Shown here: one piece after another, positions 10,285 through 19,199 of the stretch
Layout of the letters: each line of letters begins with the position of its first letter
How positions within the stretch are numbered: position 1 is the first letter of the stretch
NCBI RefSeq assembly: GCF_023150065.1
Contig: NZ_JAKLLN010000015.1
Location: 62,001-126,000 of the forward strand
Direction of reading: 5' to 3'
Source of the DNA: Zoogloea sp.
GTDB taxonomy: Bacteria > Pseudomonadota > Gammaproteobacteria > Burkholderiales > Rhodocyclaceae
Length of the DNA: 64,000 nucleotides
The notes under the pieces: generated by a model
What the model was told of the DNA's origin: nothing
The model's database searches: none
What the model saw: only the letters and a program-made list of their open reading frames with translations
Made by a program: the position numbers and the translations under genes

Positions 10285-10300
10285 CGTACTGGAGTGTACG
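10285..10300. promoter_or_regulatory. Probable enhancer site for the NtrC-like regulator
   Basis: Inverted repeat CGTAC-N6-GTACG located 42-57 bp upstream of the -24 element, a normal position for an upstream activator site. Assignment to the adjacent regulator is inference. A separate hairpin, CGGACA-CCGC-TGTCCG (10346-10361), lies just after the regulator's stop and lacks a T-tract. Confidence 0.5.
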
Positions 10301-10371
10301 CGCGGGTGACGCCGGGCTGTAACAGGATCGGACACCTGTAGGCCCCGGACACCGCTGTCCGCAGTGGCGGC

Positions 10372-11703
10372 TCAGTCCAGCCCGTGCTCGGCCAGCTTGC
10401 GGTAAAGCTGCTGCCGCGACAGCCCCAGGCGCCGTGCCGCCTCAGCGCGATTGCCGGCCGTTTCGGCCAGGGCGCGGGCAATCATGCTGCGTTCAAGCTG
10501 CGCCACGGCCTGGGCCAGGGGGCCGCTCCAGGCGATGTCCGGCGCGGCCGCGGGTACAGGCAGGCCGATGTGCTCGGGTTCGATGCACGCCCCCTGACAC
10601 AGGATGGCTGCGCGCGCCATGGCGTTGCGCAGCTCCCGCACGTTGCCGGGCCAGGCGTGGGCGAGCAAACGCTGGGCTGCGGCCGTACTGAGCCGCTTGG
10701 GCGTGCCTCGTCCGCCCTGGCGGAGGAAGTGCTCAGCCAGCAGCAGCACGTCGCCCAGGCGTTCGCGCAGGGGCGGCAGCCACAACGGCACCACCTGCAG
10801 GCGATACCACAGGTCTTCACGAAAACGCCCCTCCGCTACGGCGGCGGGCAAGTCGCGATGGGTAGCGGCTACGATGCGCACGTCCACCGGCAGAGCGCGG
10901 CTGCCCCCTACCGGGGTGATCTCCCGCTCCTGGAGCACCCGCAGGATCTTGGCCTGCATGGGCAGCGGCATGTCACCGATCTCATCAAGGAAGAGCGTGC
11001 CGCCGTCCGCTTCGCGGAAGCACCCGATGCGGTCGGCCGTAGCGCCGGTGAAAGCGCCCTTCACATGACCAAAGAGCTCGCTCTCCATCAACTCGGCGGG
11101 AATGGCGGCGCAGTTGATGGCCACAAAGGGACGTGCTGCGCGGGCGCTGGCCCGGTGCAGGGCGCGGGCCACCAATTCCTTGCCGGTGCCGGTCTCGCCC
11201 AGCACCAGCACGGTGGCGTCGCTGCCCGCCACCAGGCCGATGCGTTTGAACACCTCGCGCATGGCCTCGCTGCCGCTCACCAGCTCGGTCTCGTCGGCGG
11301 GCGCCGCCGGGGTGTCGAGGTCGGACGTGACACTGGCGCGCACGCGCAGGCTCTGCAATGCCCGGTCGAGGGTCTGCACCAGCGTGGCCCGCGCCACCGG
11401 CTTGGTGAGGTGATCGAAGGCCCCCAGGCGCATGGCATCGATGGTGTTGCCGCCGCTGGCGTAGGCGGTGAGCATGATGCAGGGCACCGCCTTGATGGCG
11501 GCCGCACGTTGCAGGAAGACCAGCCCATCTTCACCGGGCATGCGCAGGTCGACGATGGCCAGGTTTACGGGCTCGCTGCGCAGGCGGCGCAGGCCGGTCT
11601 CGGTGCTGCCGGCCTGCAGCACGGTGTGCCCCAGGTCCTGCAGTGTCTCGGCGAGGCTGTCGCAAAAAGCAGTGTCGTCGTCGACGATCAGGATGTGGGC
11701 CAT
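10372..11703 (-). CDS. Sigma-54-dependent response regulator (NtrC family)
   Basis: A 443-aa three-domain activator. The receiver domain (about 1-120) begins MAHILIVDDDTAFCDSL with the phospho-Asp in IVDLRMPGEDG. The AAA+ domain has Walker A GETGTGKE, the sigma-54 contact loop GAFTGA, and Walker B GTLFLDEIG. A C-terminal Fis-type helix-turn-helix ends in AARRLGLSRQQLYRKLAEHG. It overlaps the kinase gene by 16 nt, so they are one transcript. The perfect sigma-54 promoter and inverted repeat just downstream point to the 10188-7925 operon as its target. Confidence 0.93.
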   Translation of the reverse strand: MAHILIVDDDTAFCDSLAETLQDLGHTVLQAGSTETGLRRLRSEPVNLAIVDLRMPGEDGLVFLQRAAAIKAVPCIMLTAYASGGNTIDAMRLGAFDHLTKPVARATLVQTLDRALQSLRVRASVTSDLDTPAAPADETELVSGSEAMREVFKRIGLVAGSDATVLVLGETGTGKELVARALHRASARAARPFVAINCAAIPAELMESELFGHVKGAFTGATADRIGCFREADGGTLFLDEIGDMPLPMQAKILRVLQEREITPVGGSRALPVDVRIVAATHRDLPAAVAEGRFREDLWYRLQVVPLWLPPLRERLGDVLLLAEHFLRQGGRGTPKRLSTAAAQRLLAHAWPGNVRELRNAMARAAILCQGACIEPEHIGLPVPAAAPDIAWSGPLAQAVAQLERSMIARALAETAGNRAEAARRLGLSRQQLYRKLAEHGLD

Positions 11704-13019
11704 GGTAGTTCCAGTTCGATACGCGCACCGCGTGGGCTGGGGGCCAGCGCAGCCCGGCCGCCGTGGGCCTGCACGATCTCGCGCACCAGGGCCAGGCCGA
11801 GGCCGGAGCCGCCGCTGCGCTCGGTGGCAAAGGCTTCGAACAGCGTATCGCGCAGCGCGGCCGGCACTCCCACGCCGTCGTCGGCCACCCATAACAGCAG
11901 CCCGCCGGTGGTACGCCGGGCGCCCAGTTCGATGGTGCCGCCTGCAGCGGTATGTGCCAGGGCGTTGAGCAGCAGGTTGTCGAACACGCGCGCCATCTGC
12001 ACCGGGTCGAAGCAGGCGGGCGCCATGGTGTCGAGGGCCGGATCAACCGCCACGCCAAGCGTTACACCGGCCGCCGATGCGGCCGCCTGATGGCGCTGCC
12101 GCTGCACGTCCAGAAAGGCCCGCAGATCGGTCGGCTGGCGCTCGACCCGGAACGGTTGAGTAAGCGCCAGCAGGCTGGAAACCAGGGTGTCGAGGCGGCC
12201 GGTCTGCTCCAGAACCGTTTCCAATGCGCCGGCCACCCGTGCATCGCGCACCTCGGGCGGTGCAGCCAAGGCGTTCTCCACCCTCATCCGCATGGTGCCC
12301 AGCGGGTTGCGGATCTCGTGCGCCAGGCCGGCTGACACCCGGCCGAGGGTGGCCAGGCGCTCCGACTGCGCCAGCTGCCGCTGCAGCGACTCCGACTGGC
12401 GGCGCCAGCGCGCGAGCATGCGCCCCAGCCATGCGCCCGAGATGATCACCATGCACAACAACAGGCTCACTGCGAGGATCAGGGGATTGACCACATCGGC
12501 GCCGATCAGGGGCACCCGCATCAGCGTCCAGGCGGCCAGGCCGAGCGGCTTGGCATCGACCGGGCAGGCCGAGAAGACCACCGCTTCGCGCAGGCCGGGC
12601 CGCACATCGCTCACCAGGCTCGCGCTATCGAGGGCGCGCTGCGCGGTGGATGCGATGCGTTCGAGTTCGGCGCTGGGCGGATCACGTTTGATGCCGGTGC
12701 CGTCATAGGTTGGAAAGGCATAGGCCACCACCCCGGCATCGGCGCGCCAGAAGCCCCCTTCGGTGCCCGGCCGGTCGCGCAGCGCAAGGTCGAGCACGGC
12801 CTGGGAGGCGGAAGACGACGCGCCCAGATCGGCCAGCACCATCCGCTCGGCACCCGCACGCAGGGCCTCGCAACTGACCGCCGCCTGATGGGTGGCGCGG
12901 GCGATCTGCGGCCCGGCGCCCTGCCGGATCAGGACCAGTAACAGGGCAGCCAACACCAGCGACACCGCCGCAATCGCCAGCCAGAGGATCAACAGATCCC
13001 GCTTCAAGGATGACTGCAA
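11688..13019 (-). CDS. Membrane sensor histidine kinase (NtrB/DctB-like)
   Basis: A 443-aa sensor kinase with a membrane helix at about 9-31, a periplasmic domain of about 145 residues, and a second helix near 178-200. The HisKA domain follows, with the phospho-acceptor in GLAHEIRNPLG, then an ATPase domain with N box (DNLLLNALAHT), G1 (DDGVGVP) and G2 (GSGLGLAL). The periplasmic part shows no recognised ligand-binding family. The start used is the TTG at 13019, the most upstream in-frame start, with GGAG about 11 nt before it. It is cotranscribed with the overlapping NtrC-like regulator. The signal sensed is unknown. Confidence 0.9.
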   Translation of the reverse strand: MQSSLKRDLLILWLAIAAVSLVLAALLLVLIRQGAGPQIARATHQAAVSCEALRAGAERMVLADLGASSSASQAVLDLALRDRPGTEGGFWRADAGVVAYAFPTYDGTGIKRDPPSAELERIASTAQRALDSASLVSDVRPGLREAVVFSACPVDAKPLGLAAWTLMRVPLIGADVVNPLILAVSLLLCMVIISGAWLGRMLARWRRQSESLQRQLAQSERLATLGRVSAGLAHEIRNPLGTMRMRVENALAAPPEVRDARVAGALETVLEQTGRLDTLVSSLLALTQPFRVERQPTDLRAFLDVQRQRHQAAASAAGVTLGVAVDPALDTMAPACFDPVQMARVFDNLLLNALAHTAAGGTIELGARRTTGGLLLWVADDGVGVPAALRDTLFEAFATERSGGSGLGLALVREIVQAHGGRAALAPSPRGARIELELPWPTS

Positions 13020-13215
13020 GGACAGAGGAACTCTCCAGAGGGTTCTGCGTAAGGATGGATGAAGCGTACACCAGTCTGGTCGAAGTACCCTCGATCATCG
13101 CCAGCCTCTCGAGATCCGTCTTCAGTCTGATGATGGTCACGCAGCGTCGCTGCAGCCATTGCGGAGAAGACCGCCGAGGAACGCAGGATCACGCGCCCCC
13201 GATCATCGCTCTCCA

Positions 13216-14106
13216 ATGTCATCATCCGAGGCGCCAAACTCTGCAACCCGACACACCGCCATGGACCTCCTGTTTGCCCCTTCCCCCGCCGTGGCCGACT
13301 GCGTGCAGCACGGGATGGTCAAGGCCCTGCCGGGTGGTGACTATGTGCTCCCCGCCGGCATGCACCCCATCATCCTGGTCATCCTGCGGGGCGAGATCCG
13401 CGTGCTCCGCCCGGAGGGCAGGCGTGCCATGCCTGTCATCAGCCTGTGTGGCGGGACGCGCCAAAGCCTGCGGGCCTGGGCGGCGCCCGGCACCCGCATC
13501 CTGACCCTGGCGGTGAAGCCGGGGCAGTTGCGGCGGATCGTGGATTTTCCGGCGCTGACCATCATGGATAGCTGGGCCGATTTTGATGACTTTCTGACGG
13601 GCCAGGAGCGGGGTGAGGCGGCCCACTGCCAGGCGCTGCTCGCGGACAGCGATGACACCACAGATCAGGTGAGTGCCTGCATGGCGCTCCTGTCCGGGCT
13701 CCACCAGCGCCGTGCTGACGGGCAAGGGGACATGGTGCTGCCGCCGGACGGCTTCAGCCTGCCGCCCGAAATGCTGGCGGCGCGCTTCGGCCTGAGCCTG
13801 CGCCAGTTCGAGCGCCGCTTTCGGGCCAGCTATGGGCAATCGCTGCGCAGCCTGCGCCAGCAGTTGCGCTGCAGCCAGCTGATGAGTTTTGTCGCCAGCC
13901 GGCCACCGGGCACGGGCGCCTGGGCCGACGTGGCCGCCCGATTTGGATACTGCGATCAGTCCCACCTCATCCATGATGTGCTGCGCTTTACCGGCCACAC
14001 CCCGGGCCAGCTGGCCGCCGGGATCGCCAGCGACGATCCGGCCTTCTGGCCCTACCGGGTTGCACCGCGCCACATGACGCGCCTGTTCGGCCCCTCCGGA
14101 TATTGA
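13216..14106 (+). CDS. AraC family regulator
   Basis: About 296 aa. The N-terminal region (FAPSPAVADCVQHGMVKALP, PAGMHPIILVILRGEIRV) resembles the cupin-like sensor domain of AraC proteins related to DUF6597. The C-terminal region holds the two-HTH DNA-binding domain (EMLAARFGLSLRQFERRFRA; WADVAARFGYCDQSHLIHDV). Two starts are possible, ATG 13216 or ATG 13261; neither has a strong ribosome-binding site, and the domain begins right after the second. An amidase gene follows 75 bp downstream on the same strand and is its likely target. The 13020-13215 gap shows nothing recognisable. Confidence 0.88.
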   Translation: MSSSEAPNSATRHTAMDLLFAPSPAVADCVQHGMVKALPGGDYVLPAGMHPIILVILRGEIRVLRPEGRRAMPVISLCGGTRQSLRAWAAPGTRILTLAVKPGQLRRIVDFPALTIMDSWADFDDFLTGQERGEAAHCQALLADSDDTTDQVSACMALLSGLHQRRADGQGDMVLPPDGFSLPPEMLAARFGLSLRQFERRFRASYGQSLRSLRQQLRCSQLMSFVASRPPGTGAWADVAARFGYCDQSHLIHDVLRFTGHTPGQLAAGIASDDPAFWPYRVAPRHMTRLFGPSGY

Positions 14107-14181
14107 GCGCTGTCGTTTCACGACAATACGGGACACAAGGCGCCGCCTAGACTGCCCGGGTGTTCATACCCGCGCATCATC

Positions 14182-15789
14182 ATGACCAATCATCCCGCGT
14201 CGCCCTTTGCGGGCGGCAACATGCCGGCACCGCCCCGCCATAACGCAATGCCAGACCTCGGGCAGCTCACCGCCACCCAGGCACTCCGTGATCTGCAGCA
14301 GGGGCGCTATTCCGCCGAAGCGCTGGTGCTGGCCTGCCAGCACCGCATCGACCGCTTCAATCCCCAGCTCAACGCGCTGGTCACGCTCAACCGCGACGGC
14401 GCCCTGGCGGCCGCCCGGGAGGCGGACCGGCGCCTTGCCCTGGGCGGGCCCCTGCCGCCACTGCTGGGGGTTCCGGTTTCCGTCAAGGACGCCTTTGCCA
14501 CCCGGGACATGCGGACCACGTCCAGCTTCCGGCCGCTGGCAGACTACCAACCCGTGGCCGACGCCTCCGTGGTGGCGCGCTGGCGGGATGCCGGCGCGAT
14601 CCTGATGGGCAAGAGCAATCTGCCGGAGCTGGCGGGGGCGCCCCATTGCTGGAGCCCCCTGTTCGGGCTCACCCGCAACCCGTGGAACCCGGCCCTGACC
14701 CCAGGGGGGAGCTCGGGCGGCAGCGCCGTGGCCATCGCGGCCGGCTTCTCGCTGCTGGAGATCGGCAGCGACATTGGCGGTTCGATCCGCATCCCAGCGG
14801 CCTACTGCGGCGTTGCCGGGCTGAAGGCCACCGAAAACCGCATCCCCCGCACCGGGCACATTCCCCATCTGCCCCGGGAGTACGGCGGCCCCGGGCGCAG
14901 CGTCTGGCACATGCTGTCCTTCGGGGTGCTGGCCCGCTGCGTGGCCGATCTGGAGCTGGGCTTTGGCCTTCTGGCGGGGCCGGACGGCGTGGACACGAGC
15001 GTCCCACCCATCGCCCCTTCTACCCACACTGCAGCATCGGACGAAGCCGACACCCCGATGCGGATCGCCCTGTGGGCGGACTTTGCCGGCACGCCGCTGT
15101 GCCCACGGATTCACCGGGGCCTGGAACGGATGGCCGGCACGCTGGCCGCAGCCGGCCACACGATTGTCCGCTGTGCCCCGCCCGACTTTGATGTGCGGCA
15201 GGCCTGGGAAGCCTTTGGCGTGATCGGCGGGGCGGAAATCGGCCTCGGCATGCCGGGCTGGCAGCGCCGCCTCTTGCAGGGCCTGCGGCCCTTCCTGCCC
15301 CGTGACCACACGATCACCCGCGCCTTCGCCCGGGGCATGGCCTTTGATCTGCATCGCTACAACGCGGCCCTGAACCAGCGCGAAGCACTCATCCAGTCCC
15401 TCGAAACCTTCCTGGGCCGCTGGGACGCCGTGATCTGCCCAGTGGCGGCAACCGGCCCCTACCCCGGCGAGCTCATGCCCGCAAGCAGAAAGCCGCCCCG
15501 GCTAGCGGTGGGTGACACCACCCTGCCCTACCTGGAAGCGACCCTGGCCATAACCCTCCCCTTCTCCCTGACCGGCAGCCCGGTGGTGAGCTTGCCCGCC
15601 GGCATCGAAGACGGCTTGCCCGTGGGGGTCCAGATCATCGGCAAGCGCTGGCAGGACGAACAACTGCTCAAGGTGGCGGGCCGCCTGGAGAAGGTTCTGG
15701 GCGGCTTCGTTTCGCCGCCGGACATCTCGTCTGATGGTCAGCAAGGCCGTATAGCCCCTGCAGCCCTCTCTCATCGTGGGGTTGAGTGA
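14182..15789 (+). CDS. Amidase, amidase-signature family
   Basis: A 535-aa amidase-signature hydrolase that would cleave an amide bond. The Ser-cisSer-Lys triad is visible: the catalytic Lys in VPVSVKDAFATRD, the Gly/Ser-rich motif TPGGSSGGSAVA with the cis-Ser, and the nucleophile Ser in GSDIGGSIRIPA. The C-terminal region carries the usual SLPAGIEDGLPVGVQIIGKRW. Length fits the family. The gene lies downstream of an AraC regulator on the same strand. Substrate cannot be told from sequence; it is not GatA by context, since no gatB or gatC is nearby. Alternative in-frame ATGs at 14221 and 14248 are possible because the first 20 residues are poorly conserved in style. Confidence 0.9.
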   Translation: MTNHPASPFAGGNMPAPPRHNAMPDLGQLTATQALRDLQQGRYSAEALVLACQHRIDRFNPQLNALVTLNRDGALAAAREADRRLALGGPLPPLLGVPVSVKDAFATRDMRTTSSFRPLADYQPVADASVVARWRDAGAILMGKSNLPELAGAPHCWSPLFGLTRNPWNPALTPGGSSGGSAVAIAAGFSLLEIGSDIGGSIRIPAAYCGVAGLKATENRIPRTGHIPHLPREYGGPGRSVWHMLSFGVLARCVADLELGFGLLAGPDGVDTSVPPIAPSTHTAASDEADTPMRIALWADFAGTPLCPRIHRGLERMAGTLAAAGHTIVRCAPPDFDVRQAWEAFGVIGGAEIGLGMPGWQRRLLQGLRPFLPRDHTITRAFARGMAFDLHRYNAALNQREALIQSLETFLGRWDAVICPVAATGPYPGELMPASRKPPRLAVGDTTLPYLEATLAITLPFSLTGSPVVSLPAGIEDGLPVGVQIIGKRWQDEQLLKVAGRLEKVLGGFVSPPDISSDGQQGRIAPAALSHRGVE

Positions 15790-15851
15790 ATTCGACCCCA
15801 CAGGAGAAGTCACGCGGACAGGCCGATGACTTCAGACTGAAGAAAACAGGC

Positions 15852-16964
15852 TCACTGCGCGCGCAAGACCAGAATGCTGGCGAGGGAGCGGAGGCGCACC
15901 GTTTCTTCCAGCGCCAATCCGCTGGCCTGGATGACAGAAGTCCATTCCTTCAGGGTCCGCTCCCGCCCTCGACAGGCCGCGAACATCTGCATATCGAATG
16001 ACGCGCAGGCCATGTCCGCCCCCGTTTCCGGGACCAGCATTTCCAGCACTGCGGCGCGCGCGCCACTGCTGCCAATGGCCTCGCGCAGCTTTTGCAGTGC
16101 CTGCACGCAGCTTGCATTGTCGAAGCCATGCAGGACGGCGGAAAGCAGATAGATGTCTCCGGGCCCCGCCGCCGCAGGAATGGCCTTGAACAGATCTCCA
16201 GCCTGAAAACAAAGGCGCTCGGCACCTTCCGCCGGGTGCTCGCGCCAATAGCGCACAGCGTCCGCCACGACCTGGGGCCGATCCACGATCAGCGCGCGCA
16301 GCCTGGGGTGGCGCTTGATGATCGCCAGTGCCTTGGTGCCACGCGAGCCGCCGACATCAATCACGCGGTCGAATCTTCCCCAATCCAGGTCAGTGGCAAA
16401 GCCATCCCCCACCAGGGCCTCGACGCTGTCCATGGCTTCCGAGAACAGCTGGTCGAAGTCTGCATGACGATCCATGTAGTCAAACAGCTCATCACCGTGG
16501 CTGAGCCGGAAAGGTGGGACGCCGCTGCGGATGCCGGCTTCCAGCTGTTCAAACCAGGGGCGGCTCATGCTCTCGGAGTTATGCATCAGGATCATGGCGC
16601 GAACGCTTTGGGGATCGTTTCGGGCAAGACAGCGGGAGAGCCTGTTGTTACGAAAGCGCATGGGGCCCGCTTCTTCAAAGACGCCCATGGCCGCAAGCAT
16701 CCGCAGCAGACGCCCGAGGGCGTCGCCGTTGGCCCCGATCCGCTCTGCGAGCACCACCGCCTCCAGGGTTTCTGCCCCCAGAACCGACGCGATATCCAGT
16801 TGAGCCGCCACGAAGAGCGCCCTTGATTGCCAGTAGGCCGACCCGATCTGGATCAGGCGGAACGGCGCCGGCGTCACCTTGCCGGGAATCAACTGGAGCC
16901 AGTTGCCGAACTTCATCATCTTTGCGAATCGCCGCACGGCGCCTGCGTTCATCTGGAGCGTCAT
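15852..16964 (-). CDS. SAM-dependent O-methyltransferase (methyltransf_2 type)
   Basis: A 370-aa protein with the two-part layout of plant/antibiotic O-methyltransferases. The N-terminal winged-helix dimerisation region (QSRALFVAAQLDIASVLGAE, ANGDALGRLLRMLAAMGVFEE) precedes a C-terminal Rossmann domain with the SAM motif RVIDVGGSRGTKALAI and the later acidic motif LLSAVLHGFDN. It would methylate a hydroxyl group on a small aromatic or polyketide-like molecule. Its start overlaps the TetR stop by 4 nt, so the two form a tight operon in which the regulator probably controls its own methyltransferase. Confidence 0.88.
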   Translation of the reverse strand: MTLQMNAGAVRRFAKMMKFGNWLQLIPGKVTPAPFRLIQIGSAYWQSRALFVAAQLDIASVLGAETLEAVVLAERIGANGDALGRLLRMLAAMGVFEEAGPMRFRNNRLSRCLARNDPQSVRAMILMHNSESMSRPWFEQLEAGIRSGVPPFRLSHGDELFDYMDRHADFDQLFSEAMDSVEALVGDGFATDLDWGRFDRVIDVGGSRGTKALAIIKRHPRLRALIVDRPQVVADAVRYWREHPAEGAERLCFQAGDLFKAIPAAAGPGDIYLLSAVLHGFDNASCVQALQKLREAIGSSGARAAVLEMLVPETGADMACASFDMQMFAACRGRERTLKEWTSVIQASGLALEETVRLRSLASILVLRAQ

Positions 16965-17593
16965 GCCGCGCCTCCCGGGCCGGCGGGGCTTGCCGGTGCC
17001 AGCCCTGCCGCAAACAGATGGCCGTTGAACAAGGCCAGGCGCTCGAGGAAGGCGGCATCCATGGGGCGCTCCATCTGCTCTTCAAAAATGTCCTTGAGCA
17101 GCATGGGGGTCATCGCCAGGCTCACGAAGGCGAGGCGCAGGATGTCCGGATCGACAGCCGGGGCAAGCTGCCCCTGGGCCTTGAGATCTGCAACCTTGCG
17201 TGCCCCACGAGTGCGTCCGCGCTCAAGCAGTTGCTGAATGAACCGACGACCGGGGCCATGCCGGAGCGCCAGCACCTTGAGGATCAGCTTTGGAAACTCG
17301 GGGCGCTCCGACATCGTCCGGTAGTACAGGCCGAGAAATTCGGCAAAACCGTCCGTCGATGCCAGCAGCGGACCATCGAGGACATCGAGCAAAGGGCTCA
17401 GGGTCTCCCGGATCATCTCCTCGTACAGCCCCTCCTTGCTGCCGAAGTAATACCGGATCATCGACACGTTGGCGCCGGCACATTCCGCAATGTGTCGGGT
17501 GGTGACCTTGTGATAGTCATCAGCGAGGAAGCAATCCAGCGCCGCCTTGATCAAGCGGCTGCGAAGGGATTCTGGTGTATTGGGATTTTCCAC
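16961..17593 (-). CDS. TetR family repressor
   Basis: A 210-aa regulator. The N-terminal HTH is clear (SRLIKAALDCFLADDYHKVT, TRHIAECAGANVSMIRYYFG, SKEGLYEEM), with a helical C-terminal domain of the CecR/YbiH-like type (DUF1956 style: ERPEFPKLILKVLALRHGPG). It is first in a two-gene unit with the methyltransferase. An inverted repeat lies 69-94 bp upstream of its start. The ligand is unknown. Confidence 0.9.
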   Translation of the reverse strand: MENPNTPESLRSRLIKAALDCFLADDYHKVTTRHIAECAGANVSMIRYYFGSKEGLYEEMIRETLSPLLDVLDGPLLASTDGFAEFLGLYYRTMSERPEFPKLILKVLALRHGPGRRFIQQLLERGRTRGARKVADLKAQGQLAPAVDPDILRLAFVSLAMTPMLLKDIFEEQMERPMDAAFLERLALFNGHLFAAGLAPASPAGPGGAA

Positions 17594-17661
17594 GATCAGC
17601 TCGAAAGGTGTTGATGACAGCGAGGTTAGCAGTCACAAAACACGGATCGTTAGGGCTTTCG

Positions 17662-17687
17662 TCAATCAATTCGGGGGGTGTGATTGA
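17662..17687. promoter_or_regulatory. Inverted repeat upstream of TetR, possible operator
   Basis: TCAATCA and TGATTGA are separated by 12 nt in the 334-bp gap between TetR and tRNA-Tyr; a CACGGATCG motif also occurs twice in direct orientation (17641 and 17697). Position suggests TetR autoregulation. No convincing gene was found in the rest of the gap. Confidence 0.35.
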
Positions 17688-17927
17688 TGAACCACCACGG
17701 ATCGATAGCGGATGCAATCGACTCATCTGCCCTGCCTCACCGCGAGGAATGAGGGCCACCTTGATCATGGGCGCCAGATCCGTCGTACTGACGTGAATGA
17801 AACGTTCCATGCCGGCCAGCAGGCCGGGGACATGTTCGGGCGGTGACGGCACGAAGCACCCAGCCTCTCGACAAGAGCACGCAGATGCACCTGACGATAC
17901 GGTCACCGGGTAACGAATGGGGAAAGG

Positions 17928-18012
<85 letters not shown>

Positions 18013-18074
18013 ACGGGGTGCTGCACCAGGTGCAGATTGAAAAGGCCAGCAGTCAGCCGGCCTTGGAGAAACTG

Positions 18075-18150
<76 letters not shown>

Positions 18151-18216
18151 ACGTAAGCCGCGCATTATAGCTACGCTTGGCGATGCTGCAAAGCCCGGCG
18201 TTGCCGGAAATTGCCT

Positions 18217-19188
18217 TCAGGTCTCGTCGTCTTCGCCGGAGCCGACGGCGGCGCGGCCGAGGCGGTCGGCCACGGCGGACCACGCGGGGGTGACGGGCGG
18301 CGCTTCAACCAGGATGCGGGTGCAGGGTGATTCGTCCAGGGCGCGCAGGGTGGCGTAAAGATCGTGGCCGTAGGCAAGCGGGTCGGCGGAGGCGGCGATC
18401 CAGTCCACACCCTCGGGCAGGCTGGCGGGCGCGGGCTGGCGGGCCAGCACGGCGTCGCCGCTGCGGGCGCGGGTGGGCAGCTCGGCGCTGGCGATCAGTT
18501 CGAGCGGGGTGCGCGGGGCGTAGTGGGCGGCCAGGGCGCCGGAAACGCGGGGTGCGGTATCGGCCTGCTGCTCTTCACCGCGCAGACGCGGGCGACGCCC
18601 GATGACCCGGGCGATGTCGTCCACGCCAATGGCACCGGGGCGCAGGATCACCGGCACATCGCGGGACAGGTCGAGGATGGTGGATTCGAGCCCCACCTGG
18701 CAGGCGCCGCCTTCGAGGATCAGGGGGACGCGGTCACCCAGTTCCTGGCGGACGTGCTCGGCAGTAGTGGGGCTGATGCGCCCGAAGCGGTTGGCCGAGG
18801 GTGCCGCCACACCGCCACCGAAGGCACGCAGCAGCTCCAGCGCCACAGGATGATTGGGCACCCGCAGGCCGACGGTGCCCTGCCCGCCGGTGACCAGGTC
18901 GGGCACGGCTTCGTCCTTCTTGAGGATGAGGGTAAGCGGGCCGGGCCAGAAGGCGCGGGCCAGGGCGATGGCTTCGCGGGGGATGTCTCGGGCCCAGTCG
19001 ACGATCTGCTCGGCGTCAGCCAGATGGACGATGAGCGGGTGATCGGACGGACGCCCCTTGGCAGCAAAGATCTTCGCAACGGCGGCGGGGTTGAGGGCGT
19101 CGGCGCCGAGGCCATAGACGGTCTCGGTGGGCAGGGCGACCAGTTCGCCCTGACGCAGGAGCGCAACCGCGCGCGGGATGTCGTTCAT
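18217..19188 (-). CDS. tsaC: L-threonylcarbamoyladenylate synthase (TsaC/Sua5 type)
   Basis: A 323-aa protein that makes threonylcarbamoyl-AMP from threonine, bicarbonate and ATP for the t6A37 modification of ANN-decoding tRNAs. The YrdC core (about 1-190) has GELVALPTETVYGLGADAL, the KGRPSDHPLIVH substrate-binding motif and APSANRFGRISPT. The extra C-terminal portion (about 200-320, starting ALAAHYAPRTPLELI) is the Sua5 domain, so this is the longer Sua5-type form, not the short TsaC. It follows purK by 11 nt as the last gene of the folD-purE-purK-tsaC run. Confidence 0.92.
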   Translation of the reverse strand: MNDIPRAVALLRQGELVALPTETVYGLGADALNPAAVAKIFAAKGRPSDHPLIVHLADAEQIVDWARDIPREAIALARAFWPGPLTLILKKDEAVPDLVTGGQGTVGLRVPNHPVALELLRAFGGGVAAPSANRFGRISPTTAEHVRQELGDRVPLILEGGACQVGLESTILDLSRDVPVILRPGAIGVDDIARVIGRRPRLRGEEQQADTAPRVSGALAAHYAPRTPLELIASAELPTRARSGDAVLARQPAPASLPEGVDWIAASADPLAYGHDLYATLRALDESPCTRILVEAPPVTPAWSAVADRLGRAAVGSGEDDET

Positions 19189-19199
19189 CCGGTGAGGCT

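Noticed and set aside
17594-17927. Short open frames on both strands between TetR and tRNA-Tyr
   Set aside because: No ribosome-binding site, no recognisable domain, and the minus-strand candidate runs through the tRNA-Tyr gene. The region is better read as non-coding with a possible TetR operator.
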